Shown here: positions 1-11,236 of the stretch, piece by piece | How positions within the stretch are numbered: position 1 is the stretch's first letter | Layout: every line of letters starts with the position of its first letter | Source: Prosopocoilus inquinatus | Taxonomy: Eukaryota; Arthropoda; Insecta; Coleoptera; Lucanidae | Direction: 5' to 3' | Length of the DNA: 64,000 nucleotides | Assembly: GCA_036172665.1 (NCBI GenBank) | Contig: CM069875.1 | Span: 20,305,806-20,369,805 of the forward strand | Program-made: the position numbers and the translations under genes | Notes under the pieces: generated by a model | Told to the model about the DNA's origin: nothing | The model's database searches: none | Seen by the model: the letters and a program-made list of their open reading frames with translations, nothing else

Positions 1-928
1 CTGCTGCGTTAATGCGTGCGTTGAGTTCGTCGATTGTATTTACTTCCTCGGCGTACACTAGGTTTTTTAAATGTCCCCACAGATAAAAATCTAGTGGATT
101 GAAATCAGGCGACCGTGCTGGCCACCTGATTGGACCATTGCGGCCAATCCATCTGCGCGGGAAAACTTCGTCTAAATGTGTCCGTATGCGACGATAAAAA
201 TGTGGTGGAGCGCCGTCGTGCATGAACCACATAATTCTTCTTACATTTAAATTGACATCCTCTAGGAGTTCAGGCAAATTAGTTTGCAAGAAACGGAAAT
301 ACACCATTCCGTCCAAACGACTTAGGTAAAACGGAAGGTCCGATTAAATGGCCGTTTAAAATACCTGCCCACAGGTTGATTGAAAAACGTTGTTGAAAAC
401 TACGGCGCCGAATTGCATGTGGATTTTCTTCTGCCCACATGCGTATTGTGGAAATTAAACATACCGTCCCTTGTAAACATTGCGTTCGGATTGTCCGTCT
501 GTTTCCGGAGTAACCACCGACAAAATCGCGTGCGTTGGAGGTAATCTGCGGGCATCAGAGCTTGCACTCTGAAAATGGAACGGGTATAATTGTTCCTCAC
601 GAATAATTCGCCAAACAACTGAGTGTGACAGATGCAATTGTCTGGCAATATTCCGCACACTTATCGAAGGATTTTCCTCTACAAGTTGTAGAATCTCTTC
701 CACCGTGTTCATAATATGACGCGGACGCTGTCGTCCACCACCGCGTCCGCGACGCGCACTCAAATTTCCCGTATCCCTTGCTCGCTGTACAACTGATACA
801 AAGGTTCTACTATTTAGTAACTGGCGATCTGGGTAACGCTGTGCGTACAAGCGTCTTGCAGCCAACGCATTTTGACCACATTCGCCGTAAATTAATATCA
901 TGTCCACAATATTCGAAAATTCGGCCAT
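1..928 (-). pseudogene. mariner/IS630-like DDE transposase relic (DUF4817-type)
   Basis: Minus-strand reading from the ATG at 928 gives an N-terminal helix-turn-helix region like the DUF4817 domain of insect mariner-like transposases (ALAARRLYAQRYPDR, then ENPSISVRNIARQL around 640-700). The reading then changes frame near 550 and again near 430. The catalytic part is still legible: a second-Asp motif MHDGAPPHF near 205-235 and PARSPDFNPLDFYLWG near 75-130. The product would be about 310 residues, close to a full transposase, and probably ends just outside the window. The two frame changes make it inactive. A second, separately decayed relative lies at 29.1-31.0 kb. Family assignment is by motif recall; the exact clade is uncertain. 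Confidence 0.8.
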
Positions 929-1051
929 GTTTTGAACACTGCTATCTGCGACGAAGTGCAGTCCAGAACTGACCCGCTTAAATAGTTGAGGCTCAGCGTA
1001 TTTCCCCGAAAATGTAATAAAAATAAGGCAGGGATTCTTAACCTGTTTCAC

Positions 1052-2290
1052 CGTTCGTCGAAAACATTTATTATCTTTAATATTTATTAATCAATTGTCA
1101 TACAAAAACTGCTTCATTCTATCACTTTTAATATCAGCTTTCACTGGTTTAATTTTTTGTATGAAGTTAAGAAACACCCATGCAAAAATAATTTGTTGAT
1201 ATGTAATAGTTAAAGGCAATGACTTTTCTAGAAGATATTTTTTATAATTATACTTAAAGCGCTATTGAAGAAATCGATCCCAGTGATCCACCATGTATTT
1301 TTTGCAATATCTGACAATGAAATTATTATTTTTAATTTTTGTTGTTTTTATTTTTATTTATTTATACTTCTAAAATGTCAGAGACTTATACTTTTAGCGA
1401 TGATTAACTTTTGTGGTACAAAATAAAATTCTTTTCAATGTAAATTTGAAAAGAGCAATTACCTTTCTTAATTCGAATATACTGAATGTTCCATTTAAGA
1501 TAGAAAAGTTGGTACTTATTTGTTAGGTTTCCGATCATCATTTGTTTTATTTTTTAGTAAATTCTACCAGTTCAGGTAAAATGCCTAAAATGTTTACACC
1601 TTTTGATATGTTTAATACTGTGTAGGTAAGATTTAAAATATAAAAACAAAAATCCTGTACAACATTATAGCTCGTCTAGAAAGTATTCGGAAAAAGTTAA
1701 CAACTCTGCAACTTCCAGTTTTTGAATTTGTGAATGAAACAATTTAAACAGAGAAACAAGACAGTTTCAGTTACTTGTTAATTTAATTTCCGTTTAATCC
1801 TAAAAGTTATACTGAATGTTCGGGAAACTTGAAATCAAGTCGCTACGGTCTGAGTACAAGTGGTACTTCATCTGTCCACAAAATGCCATTATTATTTTAT
1901 TTTTTCTTACGGTTTTGGGTCGAAACATTTTTATCAACTCTTCTTCTTTATGAACTTTTAATTTTTTCTCTCTTCTTAAATTTGTCATACTTGCTCAAAT
2001 CTCTTTGCTTGTTAAAATTGTTATAATTCAATGCCTGTTGTCACTTTGCTTTTATTTGATTCTCTGGAAAATGATCTTGACAAAAATACTACGCACCTCA
2101 GCTGCGGGAATGCCATACATTGGAAAGAATTCAAAAAAAGCCGGAATTCCGGATACTTTCTAGACGGTCTATGCGTATGATTATGTTTTAGTAATAATTT
2201 AAATTTATTTACATATGTATTAACTAACCAAAATGAAAGTTTCATTTATATTTTGGGCACTGGACGTATTAGTGACTAATAATATACAAT
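1052..2290. other. AT-rich spacer, nothing recognised
   Basis: I see no coding frame, terminal repeat or RNA gene here. Short open frames around 1800-2245 lack any recognisable motif and sit in low-complexity A/T sequence. Confidence 0.5.
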
Positions 2291-2293
2291 ATT

Positions 2294-2422
2294 TGTTTAT
2301 TATGAAGTCATAATAATGCTGATTTTGAATATATTATTAGGTCTATATAACACTAGTGGAATTATGATCCCATAATTAAACAGTTATTCATAATTGGCAT
2401 TATTATGACTTCATAATAAACA
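2294..2422. repeat. perfect 26-bp inverted repeat around a 77-bp loop
   Basis: Positions 2294-2319 and 2397-2422 are exact reverse complements over 26 bases (core TATGAAGTCATAATAATGC). Each arm also contains a short internal palindrome. This may be a tiny MITE or a stem-loop; I found no target-site duplication. A separate 13-bp inverted pair (GCAAATAAGTCAC near 2463 and its complement near 2528) follows directly. Confidence 0.7.
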
Positions 2423-2861
2423 GGTGTTGGATAAAACTATGTATTACACTAGTGCCTTAACAGCAAATAAGTCACTCAAGAAAAATTAGCCCAATAGAGC
2501 AAGCTCCCGTCGCTTAACATTTCTTTTGTGACTTATTTGCCTTATAAAAATAATAAATAGCTATCATGTAGTACACTAATATGTCGGTCATATGCAGCGA
2601 ATTATTAAATTCAGTTTAACTTTAAGCATTATTTAGAATGTGACTCATGCGCGGTTTCTGAAACGGTACATAATTCTGTGTTGAAATAAACTCAATATAA
2701 CTTCTAAAAGCAGTTTGTCAAAACTTTGTCTGTCAATAAAGTGTATACGTAGTAACGTAAACAGTTTACACTTTTCATAAAGTTATCTCCCAATAAAAAT
2801 TTGTCCTTACATAAGTTATTTATCGTTTCAGAAACCGGGGATCAATGTTGTAAAACTTTAA

Positions 2862-3042
2862 GTGCCAGTTGTAGCAAGGGCGTTTAAACCGGCGTTCTAC
2901 TAAACCAAGTGAACCAAATCGCATCAAATTTTGTTTACGAATCGATTAATTGCCATGTGTTCTTAAGATTCTGTGCGAATTCGTTTAGTTTTGACCTTGT
3001 TTAGTTGAACGTCAGCTTAAACTTCCTTGGTACAACTGGCCC
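2862..3042. mobile_element. 181-bp MITE, PIF/Harbinger-like
   Basis: The ends are imperfect inverted repeats of about 50 bp (left GTGCCAGTTGTAGCAAGG; right, reverse-complemented, GGGCCAGTTGTACCAAGG), bounded on each side by TAA (2859-2861 and 3043-3045). A TWA target duplication with GGSCC-type termini is usual for PIF/Harbinger MITEs. There is no coding capacity. Confidence 0.6.
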
Positions 3043-3193
3043 TAAATGTCGTGTTATTATAAAAGTTCCTAAAATTTAAACTCGGTTTAAGTGATCGGTA
3101 CAAAGGGCCATCAAATAACAAGAAATTAAATTACAGATTTTTATATTTTATGCAAATAGTTTTTGGGAAGCGGGCGAGAAACAAAAGGAACTC

Positions 3194-3256
3194 CAGGTAA
3201 CAACGAATGTTTCTGAAACGTTACTGAAACGTTTTAGAAACATTCGTTATTACCTG
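3194..3256. repeat. 63-bp near-perfect hairpin
   Basis: CAGGTAACAACGAATGTTTC on the left pairs with the complementary CATTCGTTATTACCTG on the right, with GAAACGTTACTGAAACG between. The two arms differ at only a few bases. Shorter inverted GTTTCTGAAACG / CGTTTCAGAAAC blocks occur at about 2651 and 2827, so the motif recurs nearby. Function unknown. Confidence 0.55.
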
Positions 3257-3490
3257 AGACGTCTGTTCTAAACTACTTTTTCTTTTACCCATTTCATCGA
3301 GTGTTCCAAAATAATTCGTTTGAAGTAACGTAATATGAACATTTCATATGTTTAACGAGAAAGTTTCACTGAGATCTTCTTCCAAAGCAAAATCTAATTG
3401 AAAAGTTTTATACGGGCATGACCAAAATAATACCCATTAAAAGAAAGATCCAAGACTCAAGATCTATCTATTAAGTGACACGAATTGGGT

Positions 3491-3720
3491 TGTAGTGTGG
3501 CTCAGCAGATACCTTAGCCGACTTTGGAGATTGTGTTACGTTGCAGCGGGGATTCAAATTCCACCTGGTTCATGCATACGAAGAGCATTCACGCAAAAAA
3601 TGAATGAATCAGACCTCTTCAAATGATTCAACTCAATAATAAACCCTTCATTCCATGTGTTTTGAGCTGTGATGCTCCTGGTTCACCATCCACGGGCGTA
3701 ACTCCGTATAGATTTAGAAT
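3491..3720 (+). repeat. tRNA-derived SINE-like sequence
   Basis: TGGCTCAGCAGA at 3498 resembles a pol III A box. GGATTCAAATTCC at 3550 resembles a B box, at normal tRNA spacing. The sequence around them does not fold into a full tRNA cloverleaf by eye, so a SINE head is likelier than a tRNA gene. The downstream body to about 3720 is less AT-rich than its surroundings; its end is not defined. Confidence 0.45.
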
Positions 3721-4021
3721 TTCTTGTTGATCTGGTGTATTTACTTTGAGATCAAGATTTTTAATACTTTATTTTCTATATTTTACACACTTGAACTAAA
3801 CTAACTCTATAAATCTGATCACCGTCATCGAAATCATCGATAACGGTAAGTTACATTGGGTGTTTCAATATGAGTGGCGACCGGCGATATGTAGCAAATT
3901 GTAATACCTACAGCTCCGGGAGAAAAAATAAATAATAGTCAAAGTGACCAGAAAAAGAAGAGCAATTCAAAGAAAATATTTTTTTAGTACCTGAGTTGGC
4001 CGCAAGAGGCGCAATCAATAG

Positions 4022-6432
4022 GTTCAACAATAAAACTTAATTTTACTGAAAAAAGTCTCAGAATAGGCTTCAGCTTTGTTAACGTCACTATAAAGCTGAA
4101 TTAATTCTGTTACAACTTTGATTTTAGATGTATTATCGAACCATCATTAATAAGAGTGGACGAAACATGTCAACAGGGGCTTTCTATAACTATAAGTGAG
4201 GTTTTCTTCGGGAAATAGAAAACTAAGAAAATTCCACCCTTTATCTGCCGCCGCCGAAACGCAGTAACAGAGGCTTTTGGGATGCCTGAGGGTTCCTCGA
4301 TTGAATTTTGGGCCCAAGGCTGGTGTTCCCCGCGTGTACCAACACACACACTCACTCATATTTCCCTGAAGGTTTCTAGGGGGTTAAACTGCTATGGTAA
4401 AAACAACCGCATGATTGAACTGGTAGGAGGATGACACTTTGGAGACTTGCTATGGATCCTCCCGGTGGATACTGATTTTTCATTCGTTCCTGCCGCGGAG
4501 CCTGGATGCTTATCTTAAGAATGTCCACCTCTTTCGCTTATCCTACAGGCGTTACAAAGGTTACCTAAATCAAGGGGCAACTTTAACAAGCTTTCGATAA
4601 TAGTTTGGCACGGCGGGGAAGGAGGGAATATAGTAACGTGATCTTAATTATTAATGTTATGACTATAGTATTTCTTGTGCAAATCATTATTGGCTGAGAA
4701 AATTTAATTTAAAATAAAACAGATTAAATTCCACTCGCAGTAATCAAATTAATAAAATATAAGATTGACTTTTCCGGGCGTTTACAAACAGTTGAATTAT
4801 TTACTATAAAAAATATTATAACTTTTGTATTCTTCATCAAAAATTAATGAACTTCGGCTCATTTGAAAGGAAATCTACAGCTGATTTAAAGATTCTATTC
4901 AACGACTTCGGCTAATTTGTTAAAAAGTAGCTAGAGGGAGCTATTTGCAAAACCAACAGTTTTTCAGTTTTCAAACAAAAAAAAAAAAATTAAATGGAAT
5001 GGTGTATTTCTCTTGCAGTAATTACAAAGCTTACTAAATAGTGAACATTATGGTCAGAACTCGAAATTATTATATTTTTTTGTTGTCGAGTTATTATCAA
5101 ATATTTATTATTAATTGGTGATATTAGCGGAAGGAGAAAGTTTAAATAAATGCTATCGAGTAATATTTTTAATTTTAAGGTTAAATAATGCATATAAAAG
5201 TTTTTATTAATGTTAGGACATTATTTAAAAACATTTATGTAATTGTTTTTGGGAATAGAGAATATTTAAACACAAGAATAAAACAACAAATAAAGAAGCA
5301 AGAATAACTCAAACACTAAATAAAAGTAATGAACAATAATCATGCACTGTGATCAATAAATTTTCACCGAGCCAGTCTACAATATATTTTATTGTCCGCA
5401 TAGAGTTGTGTAGAAATTATTATTGAGATTCTTAGGTATGGATACTAAATGGCTATTTTGAAATGAAAGATCGATAATATTTTGAAAATGTTTTAAGTGC
5501 AGACCTTCAATTATTGACTACAATGTATTTCATAAATATTCAAAGAGCTTTCCGTCATTTAACATTTTATTGTTGATTACTTTTATTTAGTGCCTGTATT
5601 TTTCTCATTTATTTGCAGTTCTTTTATTTAAATATTATGTTACCAAAAACAGTTACATATATTTAAACAGATGAATGCCTTTCTATTTACCTCAAATTAT
5701 TACTCGAAAGCATTTGTTTGAACTTTGAAATCAGCTAATATCAGGTGCTTTCTTTCGCTTAAAAGTTTGAATGGTGTTTCGAACAGTTTGGACCTGAATT
5801 TCGTAGTTATTGCAATAAAATTCCTGACTTGAATTTTTGATTATCACTTCATTTGTAAATAACTATAAATCAATCCAAACAAGTTTTAGAAATAGAGAGA
5901 TTCAAAGAAAATAATGTCTCTTTTTGAATCAAAACACGTTTGGATCACGATTTTGTGAGCGAAACAAGCATCTATCGTCAGTTAACAGATTCATTTGATA
6001 ATAACTCGAGAACAAAAAAGATAATCATTTCGGGACTTTACCAAAATGTTCTCCTGATTGAATGTTTTGTAATCACTGTAAAAGAAATATACCTTTTCAT
6101 TCAATTCTTTTTGGAAAACTGAGAAAAGCTATAACCTTTGCTAACAGTGCCCTTTAATTACTTTAAAAGAAAGCAGCCGGAGTCATACAAATTTCAAATT
6201 ACCTTAAAATTCCCTTTCAAATGAGCCGAAGTTCATTAATTTCTGATAAAGACTACAGAAGTCATGATATTTTTTAAAGTAAATAATTCAACTGTTTTTT
6301 CCACCCTTAATAATCGTGGTACGTTAATAAGTCTAAGATCAAAATTGTGCAGAATTAATTCAGCTTCCCAATCACGCTATCAAAGCTGTAGCTTATTCCG
6401 AGACTTTTGTCAATCAAATTACTAAAATTTAA
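4022..6432. mobile_element. 2.4-kb fold-back element with long inverted arms
   Basis: The left arm (4022-4158 continuing at 4787-5125) matches the reverse complement of the right arm (5965-6432) at roughly 75-85% by eye. Well-conserved blocks include AACTTCGGCTCATTTGAAAG near 4852, whose complement lies near 6215. The central 0.8 kb is unpaired. The left arm is interrupted by a GC-richer block that the right arm lacks, so that block entered later. No transposase is present. Open frames inside the two arms are mirror images of one another and are not genes. Confidence 0.65.
4159..4786. mobile_element. GC-rich insertion inside the left arm of the fold-back
   Basis: This stretch has no counterpart in the right arm, so its limits come from the arm alignment. 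From about 4230 to 4620 it is clearly richer in G+C than the surrounding 10 kb. It holds a GATGCC/GGGTTCC-rich segment and two overlapping open frames (about 60-70 codons) without recognisable domains. It may be a non-autonomous insertion or a fragment of a GC-rich element. I cannot identify it. Confidence 0.4.
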
Positions 6433-7366
6433 TAATGTGGGTACTGTCCTAGTAAGTTGTCAAAATCGATTAATAGATATATCTATCACATTCGCTTGTA
6501 CATAATTTTATGTTAAATAAGCATTAATGAAAATGAATAAAGAATTTATTTTATTAATAATAATAAAAAAGAAGACAAACTGTTTTCGATGTATGTAGCT
6601 CCTCTAAGTTTTACGTTATTTGTAATAAAGGAACACAGATCGTGTAGTGCATAAGGAAATATGGTTATGAATACTCTTCTTTCTTCGGAGAAGGTAAAGT
6701 TATGTTTGCGATTTTGCATGTCAATGACTTTATAATGGTATCTGGAATCACGTAATTCTCCTTCCTTAATTTGCGTAATATTAATTAGGCGTCGTAGATT
6801 GATCGATTCTCAGCATTTATCCAGAATAAATTGAGCTTTAATTAATGCAGAAGTGATTAGAAAATTATGTGTGAATATAGATTGAAAGTCAACGAAATTT
6901 TGCTTGAAGTTATTTCACACAAATGCAAAAGTTTAATTACTTGTGAATGTTAAAGAGAAATGTTTAGTTTCTCCGGATTATTGCTATTACCGTAATAACT
7001 TTTAGATAGACAGGTGCATTTAATAGATTATGTGTATGGTATTAAGAGAACAGGAAGATCTTTGAAATTTTGAAAGAATTTAAAATTGAATTATTTGAAC
7101 GTAGAAGCGCCAAACTTACTTTCACTTACATTTAAAAAAAATTGTTACGCTTTACTTCCCTATGTCTGAAACAAATAAATAATGATTAAACTGAATTTTA
7201 GTAATCTAGATACTTTTTACAAATAGGTACCTAGTTATTTATTATTCGTGCATGATTTATATGGCATATTAATTCTGTATAATGCTGTGTTTAATGTGAT
7301 GCCTAGCATGATCCTTGACCATTATTCGGACATTCAGCTAACACTCGATTTATAAACTTGGTTTTA
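6433..7366. other. AT-rich spacer, nothing recognised
   Basis: No open frame, inverted repeat or RNA gene that I can support. Confidence 0.5.
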
Positions 7367-8000
7367 TTCCCTTAACTCCGTTTATACTGGATGTCTCATA
7401 ACTACAGCAGCGAGGAAAATAGCCCGTCCAGTCTCCCAGATGCCGATTACGCATCGTAACACCCCTGGTGTAGCGCAGATGTGAATCGTTCGATTGCCCG
7501 GTTTAACAGAGACACGCGTTGTTGAGTATTCTCAGGTATTCTAAATTCGAATAGGGAAGAAAATACTAAAATTTCTCAGCTATTAATCGTATTAAAATTA
7601 ATTTTTAAATAACGTTCCAAATTTTCGTTCGTTCGTTCGTTTCGATTTGTCGTGAAAATGTCTTGTCTTTTAAAGCGAGAAAATGATCTTTTAACATAAC
7701 AGGTTGTGAGAGACGTTTTCTCTAGGTAAATTTTGAACTCTTCAATATTTACGGAGAGACTGAGCAATCAAATAAATGTCGAATCGTCGAAATCAAAATT
7801 AATGAGACTCAGATTCGATCGTAGAATCCTCATGCCTATCGGAAATGCAACGAGAAATCGAGCCCAGCCGCGCGCGGAATACAACGCCTCTGAATTTGGA
7901 CCCTCAGATTCGAGGCCTTACTCATAACGTACGTTTTACTCCCTTAACTCCGTTTATACTGGGTGTCTCATAGCGTACGTTTTACTCCTTTAACTGCGTT
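7367..8000. repeat. extra copies of a MITE terminus
   Basis: The phrase TTAACTCCGTTTATACTGG followed by GTGTCTCATA recurs near 7373, 7937 and 7988. The last copy runs straight into the MITE at 8001. Between the first and second copies lie a (CGTT)4 run at about 7625 and a moderately GC-rich block (7840-7925) with an open frame but no recognisable protein. The pattern suggests repeated insertion or unequal exchange at the same terminus. Confidence 0.5.
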
Positions 8001-8604
8001 TATACTGGGTGTCTCATAACGTACGGATGAGATTGAAAGAGCAGCCGTAGGAGATCAAAATAAAACTTTTTCTTAATTCGCTTTTGACCAAAACGTAATG
8101 ATAAGAAAGTTACAGCAGTTTAACTGCCTTAATTTCTTCTTTAATTTACACTTATGGCTTCTTAATTAATCAAAATAATTTCACAAACTGCAACTTTATT
8201 GTCAAATAAACTCTAAATTTATCGAAACCGCCATTCATAAAATGTCTATGTGAATCAATTTTCTAAGTTTTGTGTTAATGAGTAGGCGGTGCACAGGAAT
8301 ACGAAAATCCGTTTTTGGGCATTAAAAGAAAACATGAAATAACCGCGTCTTTTATGTGACTACATTTCTTTAGATAATTGTTTCACGTAAAGCAGTTTTC
8401 AATTATTAAATACCTCAAATTTGAATTTAAAACGTGCAATATTACTCCAGGTAGTAACTTTTGTTTCTTAATTATTGTCACTTTAAACTCTTGTAACTTT
8501 TTATTTATTTTTTTTTACTAAAAGTTTATTGGAAAAAAGCTTTAATTTGATCTCCTCTAGCCGCCCTTTCAATCTCCTCCATAAGTTATGAGACACCTAA
8601 TATA
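8001..8604. mobile_element. 604-bp MITE with TATACTGGGTGTCTCATAAC ends
   Basis: The left end TATACTGGGTGTCTCATAAC and the right end (reverse-complemented TATATTAGGTGTCTCATAAC) stay alignable for about 75 bp inward, through GAGATTGAAAG and GAGGAGATCAAA-type blocks. The interior has no coding frame. TA lies at both edges, which would fit a Tc1/mariner-type TA target, but this is only inferred. Confidence 0.65.
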
Positions 8605-8716
8605 GGTATTTTAAGGATCCTTATACTTGAAACGTTTAACGGAATGTCAAACTGCAAATGGAAACCGTTTTAACGGCATTATGTACGTTACTAATAGCCG
8701 TTAACAATACAGGATG

Positions 8717-9112
8717 CCTTTAAATCTCAGGATGCCTCTAAATCCCATGATGTGCTTCTTTCTAAAAATTTATTTATTAAAACGACCATTCTAACCTAAA
8801 AAAAAGTTATAATAAGATATGAGTTGTGGCAACTGTTTTTCACGCTAGCGGTTCACTGCAAGTACATAATTAAAACCACCTGTAAATATGACTTACCGTC
8901 TTGTATGGCCCTATAACAAATATCGTTGAAATCGCTTCAGGTGTTCCTTTGTTATAAGAAAAATTCACTTTCTTTTCAAGAATTCGAAGAAGAATACCGC
9001 TTAACGAAGCAATTTCAGATATAGATAAATTTGGTTAAATCGTTCTATTTTGAGCTCAGAAATCTATTATTAAGTCATGTCCGCGGAATTTAGAGACACC
9101 TCTATATCTGGA
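8717..9112. mobile_element. possible 0.4-kb MITE
   Basis: The left end (ACAGGATGCC... GGATGCCTCTAAATCCC) and the right end (reverse-complemented AGGTGTCTCTAAATTCC) are weakly inverted. The interior is AT-rich and non-coding. The limits are approximate. Confidence 0.3.
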
Positions 9113-10080
9113 TGCGTTTTTTAACGCATTAAAGAAACTTCACGCGTTATACGTAAGTATGGTTACACTGCAATGTAAAAATGCAATGTAAAATTTTTTT
9201 TCGTGTTAATTGATGCGTTTTTGTCCATTAAACATTAAGGCAATGAATTTAAATTATTTACATTCGTAGGTAATCGATTCAACATTAGTTTTGCAAACGA
9301 CATATGTTTTCTTCGTTGGTACTCTTTGAAATATACAAAATATGGACGCGAAAATATTAAACGTAATCTTCGGTTCCAAAATTATTATTTTTTTAGCTGT
9401 GTTTTAAGACATAAGAAATTCCGAATCTCTTAATTAAATTAAATATCTTCTTCTTGAAGGTAATGGATATTTTTTATATGTTTATACCTATTCAAAAAAT
9501 TTAATAAAATACTTGTTAATATCTAATGGAAACACATACAACACAAATGGAGATAGTTTGTTTATTTCGTAGAAATGTAAGGTCACGTCTGAGAATTCAA
9601 AGCCGCTATCAAGGCTTTTGTTAATATATTATTAATGAGGCATTTAAATGAGCGGTTCCTGTTCGGACGCACTATTGCGTCTTTGATATGGATGGTATTC
9701 AAAAGTGAAAAATTTACTTACAAAATTTTACCTCTAAATTTTTCTAGAATCGGATTTGTTCGTTTCACTTTTTAAAAATTCTATTGCAAATTGGATTGGT
9801 GTTTATTAAAGTGACACGTCTCTTTTTCATTAGCATTGTGCAAGAGCAAAAGTTAGAATATTATTCAAGGTATCTACACCAATTTTTTGGAAAGTTGATT
9901 AGTTAATTTTATCTTCACAAAAGTTTAATTTCACAATAAATTTTTTTAGGCGAGGTCAAATGTTACAACAACAGTTTCAGTTTACAAACATAATTAATCA
10001 TTACTTAATTTCGGTTTAAAGGGAACCCTACATAAAGGGTGTTAATAAAAAACCTATACAAACTTTGGCCAATACTTAAT
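9113..10080. other. AT-rich spacer, nothing recognised
   Basis: No gene or clear repeat structure was found. Long A/T runs dominate. Confidence 0.45.
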
Positions 10081-10084
10081 ACTG

Positions 10085-10440
10085 AGTGTCCAGGCTATGT
10101 GATTATTCTTCTAGAATTTTTATTTGTTACTTAAAATTCGAGATCGTACATTAAATAAAAAGCTGAATTTTCCTTCACAGCAGCGCCAACCGTAGGACTT
10201 CCGGAAGGGATATCAACTTTCTTATTTTAAATGGAACGACTTGAATATTTTTACATATTTGGAATCTACTATTTTTAAATTGCTAGACCGAATATGTATC
10301 ACTTAGTAATTTTGGTTTTCAAGACAACGAATTTTTTTTTATTTTTTAATTTGCAAAGCCATGAATAGTATATTTTTGTTCTAATGCAATCAAGTAATTG
10401 AAGAGAGCAATTCCTTTGATTACATTTTGGTTTTTAAGAT
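10085..10440 (+). mobile_element. single-arm copy of the fold-back family seen at 34.0-34.9 kb
   Basis: This stretch aligns block by block with the arm at 33.92-34.30 kb: a start with CTTCTAGAAT, then ACTTCCGGAAG, GATATCAACTTTCTTATTTT, TTTTGGTTTTCAAGACAACG and a run ending TTCCTTTGATTAC. Only one orientation is present, so this copy is not palindromic. It is non-coding. Confidence 0.55.
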
Positions 10441-10444
10441 TTAA

Positions 10445-10900
10445 TTGAAACTGGTTTGCTACATAATAAGTCACCCTATGCAAAGCGGTCATGCTTGCTG
10501 TCAAAGCATAATGAAAGTTTAAAAAAAATGTTGAAATAGCTGTACAGAGGCTGCTCGAGGGTTTCAGTGCAATCAAAAACGATTTGCAACAATTTTTTTT
10601 AATTTTCATTATGCTTTGATAGCAAGCATGGACGCTTTGCATGGGGTGACTTATTATGTAGCAAACCCGCTTCAATTTGTCAATCCTGTTAGGTCAAAAA
10701 GTGATCGTAGGGTGTCGCTGTTTTATCTATCCATCACTGTTATATCGCAATTGAGAATAAATCGGTCAAGTCGTTTTTGGTTTGCAGAGGAAATCTCGAG
10801 TTACGTTTCTGCTGAAAAAGCCCCAAATAGGGCTCAAACAGCTGTACAAAGGCTGCTTGAGAATTTCACTGCAATCAGAAACAATTTGCAACAATTTTTT
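10445..10900 (+). repeat. dispersed repeat 'R300' with a 230-bp hairpin
   Basis: 10445-10522 and 10600-10676 are inverted copies (GTTTGCTACATAATAAGTCA and its complement), forming a hairpin. The right half continues into a unit that recurs at about 29930, 31742 and 48285, with shared blocks AGCAAGCATGG, AAAAAGCGATCGTAAGATGTCGC-type text (here AAAAAGTGATCGTAGG) and ACAGCTGTACAAAGGCTGCT. Open frames here are present in several copies, and some peptide stretches (TAVQRLLE, FTAI) are shared, but no known protein is recognised. Confidence 0.6.
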
Positions 10901-11128
10901 TCAAATAATATTACAATTAATAATTATAATTTTCGTTATAAAACTTTTCCGACTTTATGATTCCGCAGCGGTACATTTTGGTTTGTATTAATTACCTATT
11001 TAAATTAATTGTCGATATTACATTGAAGAAAGAAATAAAGCGACACCTTACCATTTACAGGTAGTTTTATTGCAAGTACAGTTCAGGAAAGAATATATGC
11101 ACGTTATATATGGAACTCGTTTGCTTTA

Positions 11129-11236
11129 AATAATTGCACTACATTAATCTACACTACGCGAATTTTGATGTATCGGAAATACAAATCAAGTTCATATACG
11201 AAATTAATAATAGTGTTGATTAACGTAGTGCAATTT
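11129..11236. repeat. 24-bp inverted repeat
   Basis: AATTGCACTACATTAATC (from 11130) pairs with GATTAACGTAGTGCAATT (to 11236), with two mismatches over 24 bases. The 60-bp spacer is AT-rich. It could be a small MITE. Nothing else is supported between 10.9 and 12.18 kb. Confidence 0.45.

Noticed and set aside
4147..4359. Two overlapping minus-strand open frames in the GC-rich insert
   Set aside because: No domain, no conservation visible, and both are side effects of the higher G+C content.
7733..7927. 64-codon open frame with Arg/Ser-rich product
   Set aside because: Lies between copies of a MITE terminus, with no motif and no gene signals.
10346..10675. 109-codon minus-strand frame opposite the R300 hairpin
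   Set aside because: It mirrors the plus-strand frame because of the inverted repeat and has no recognisable domain.
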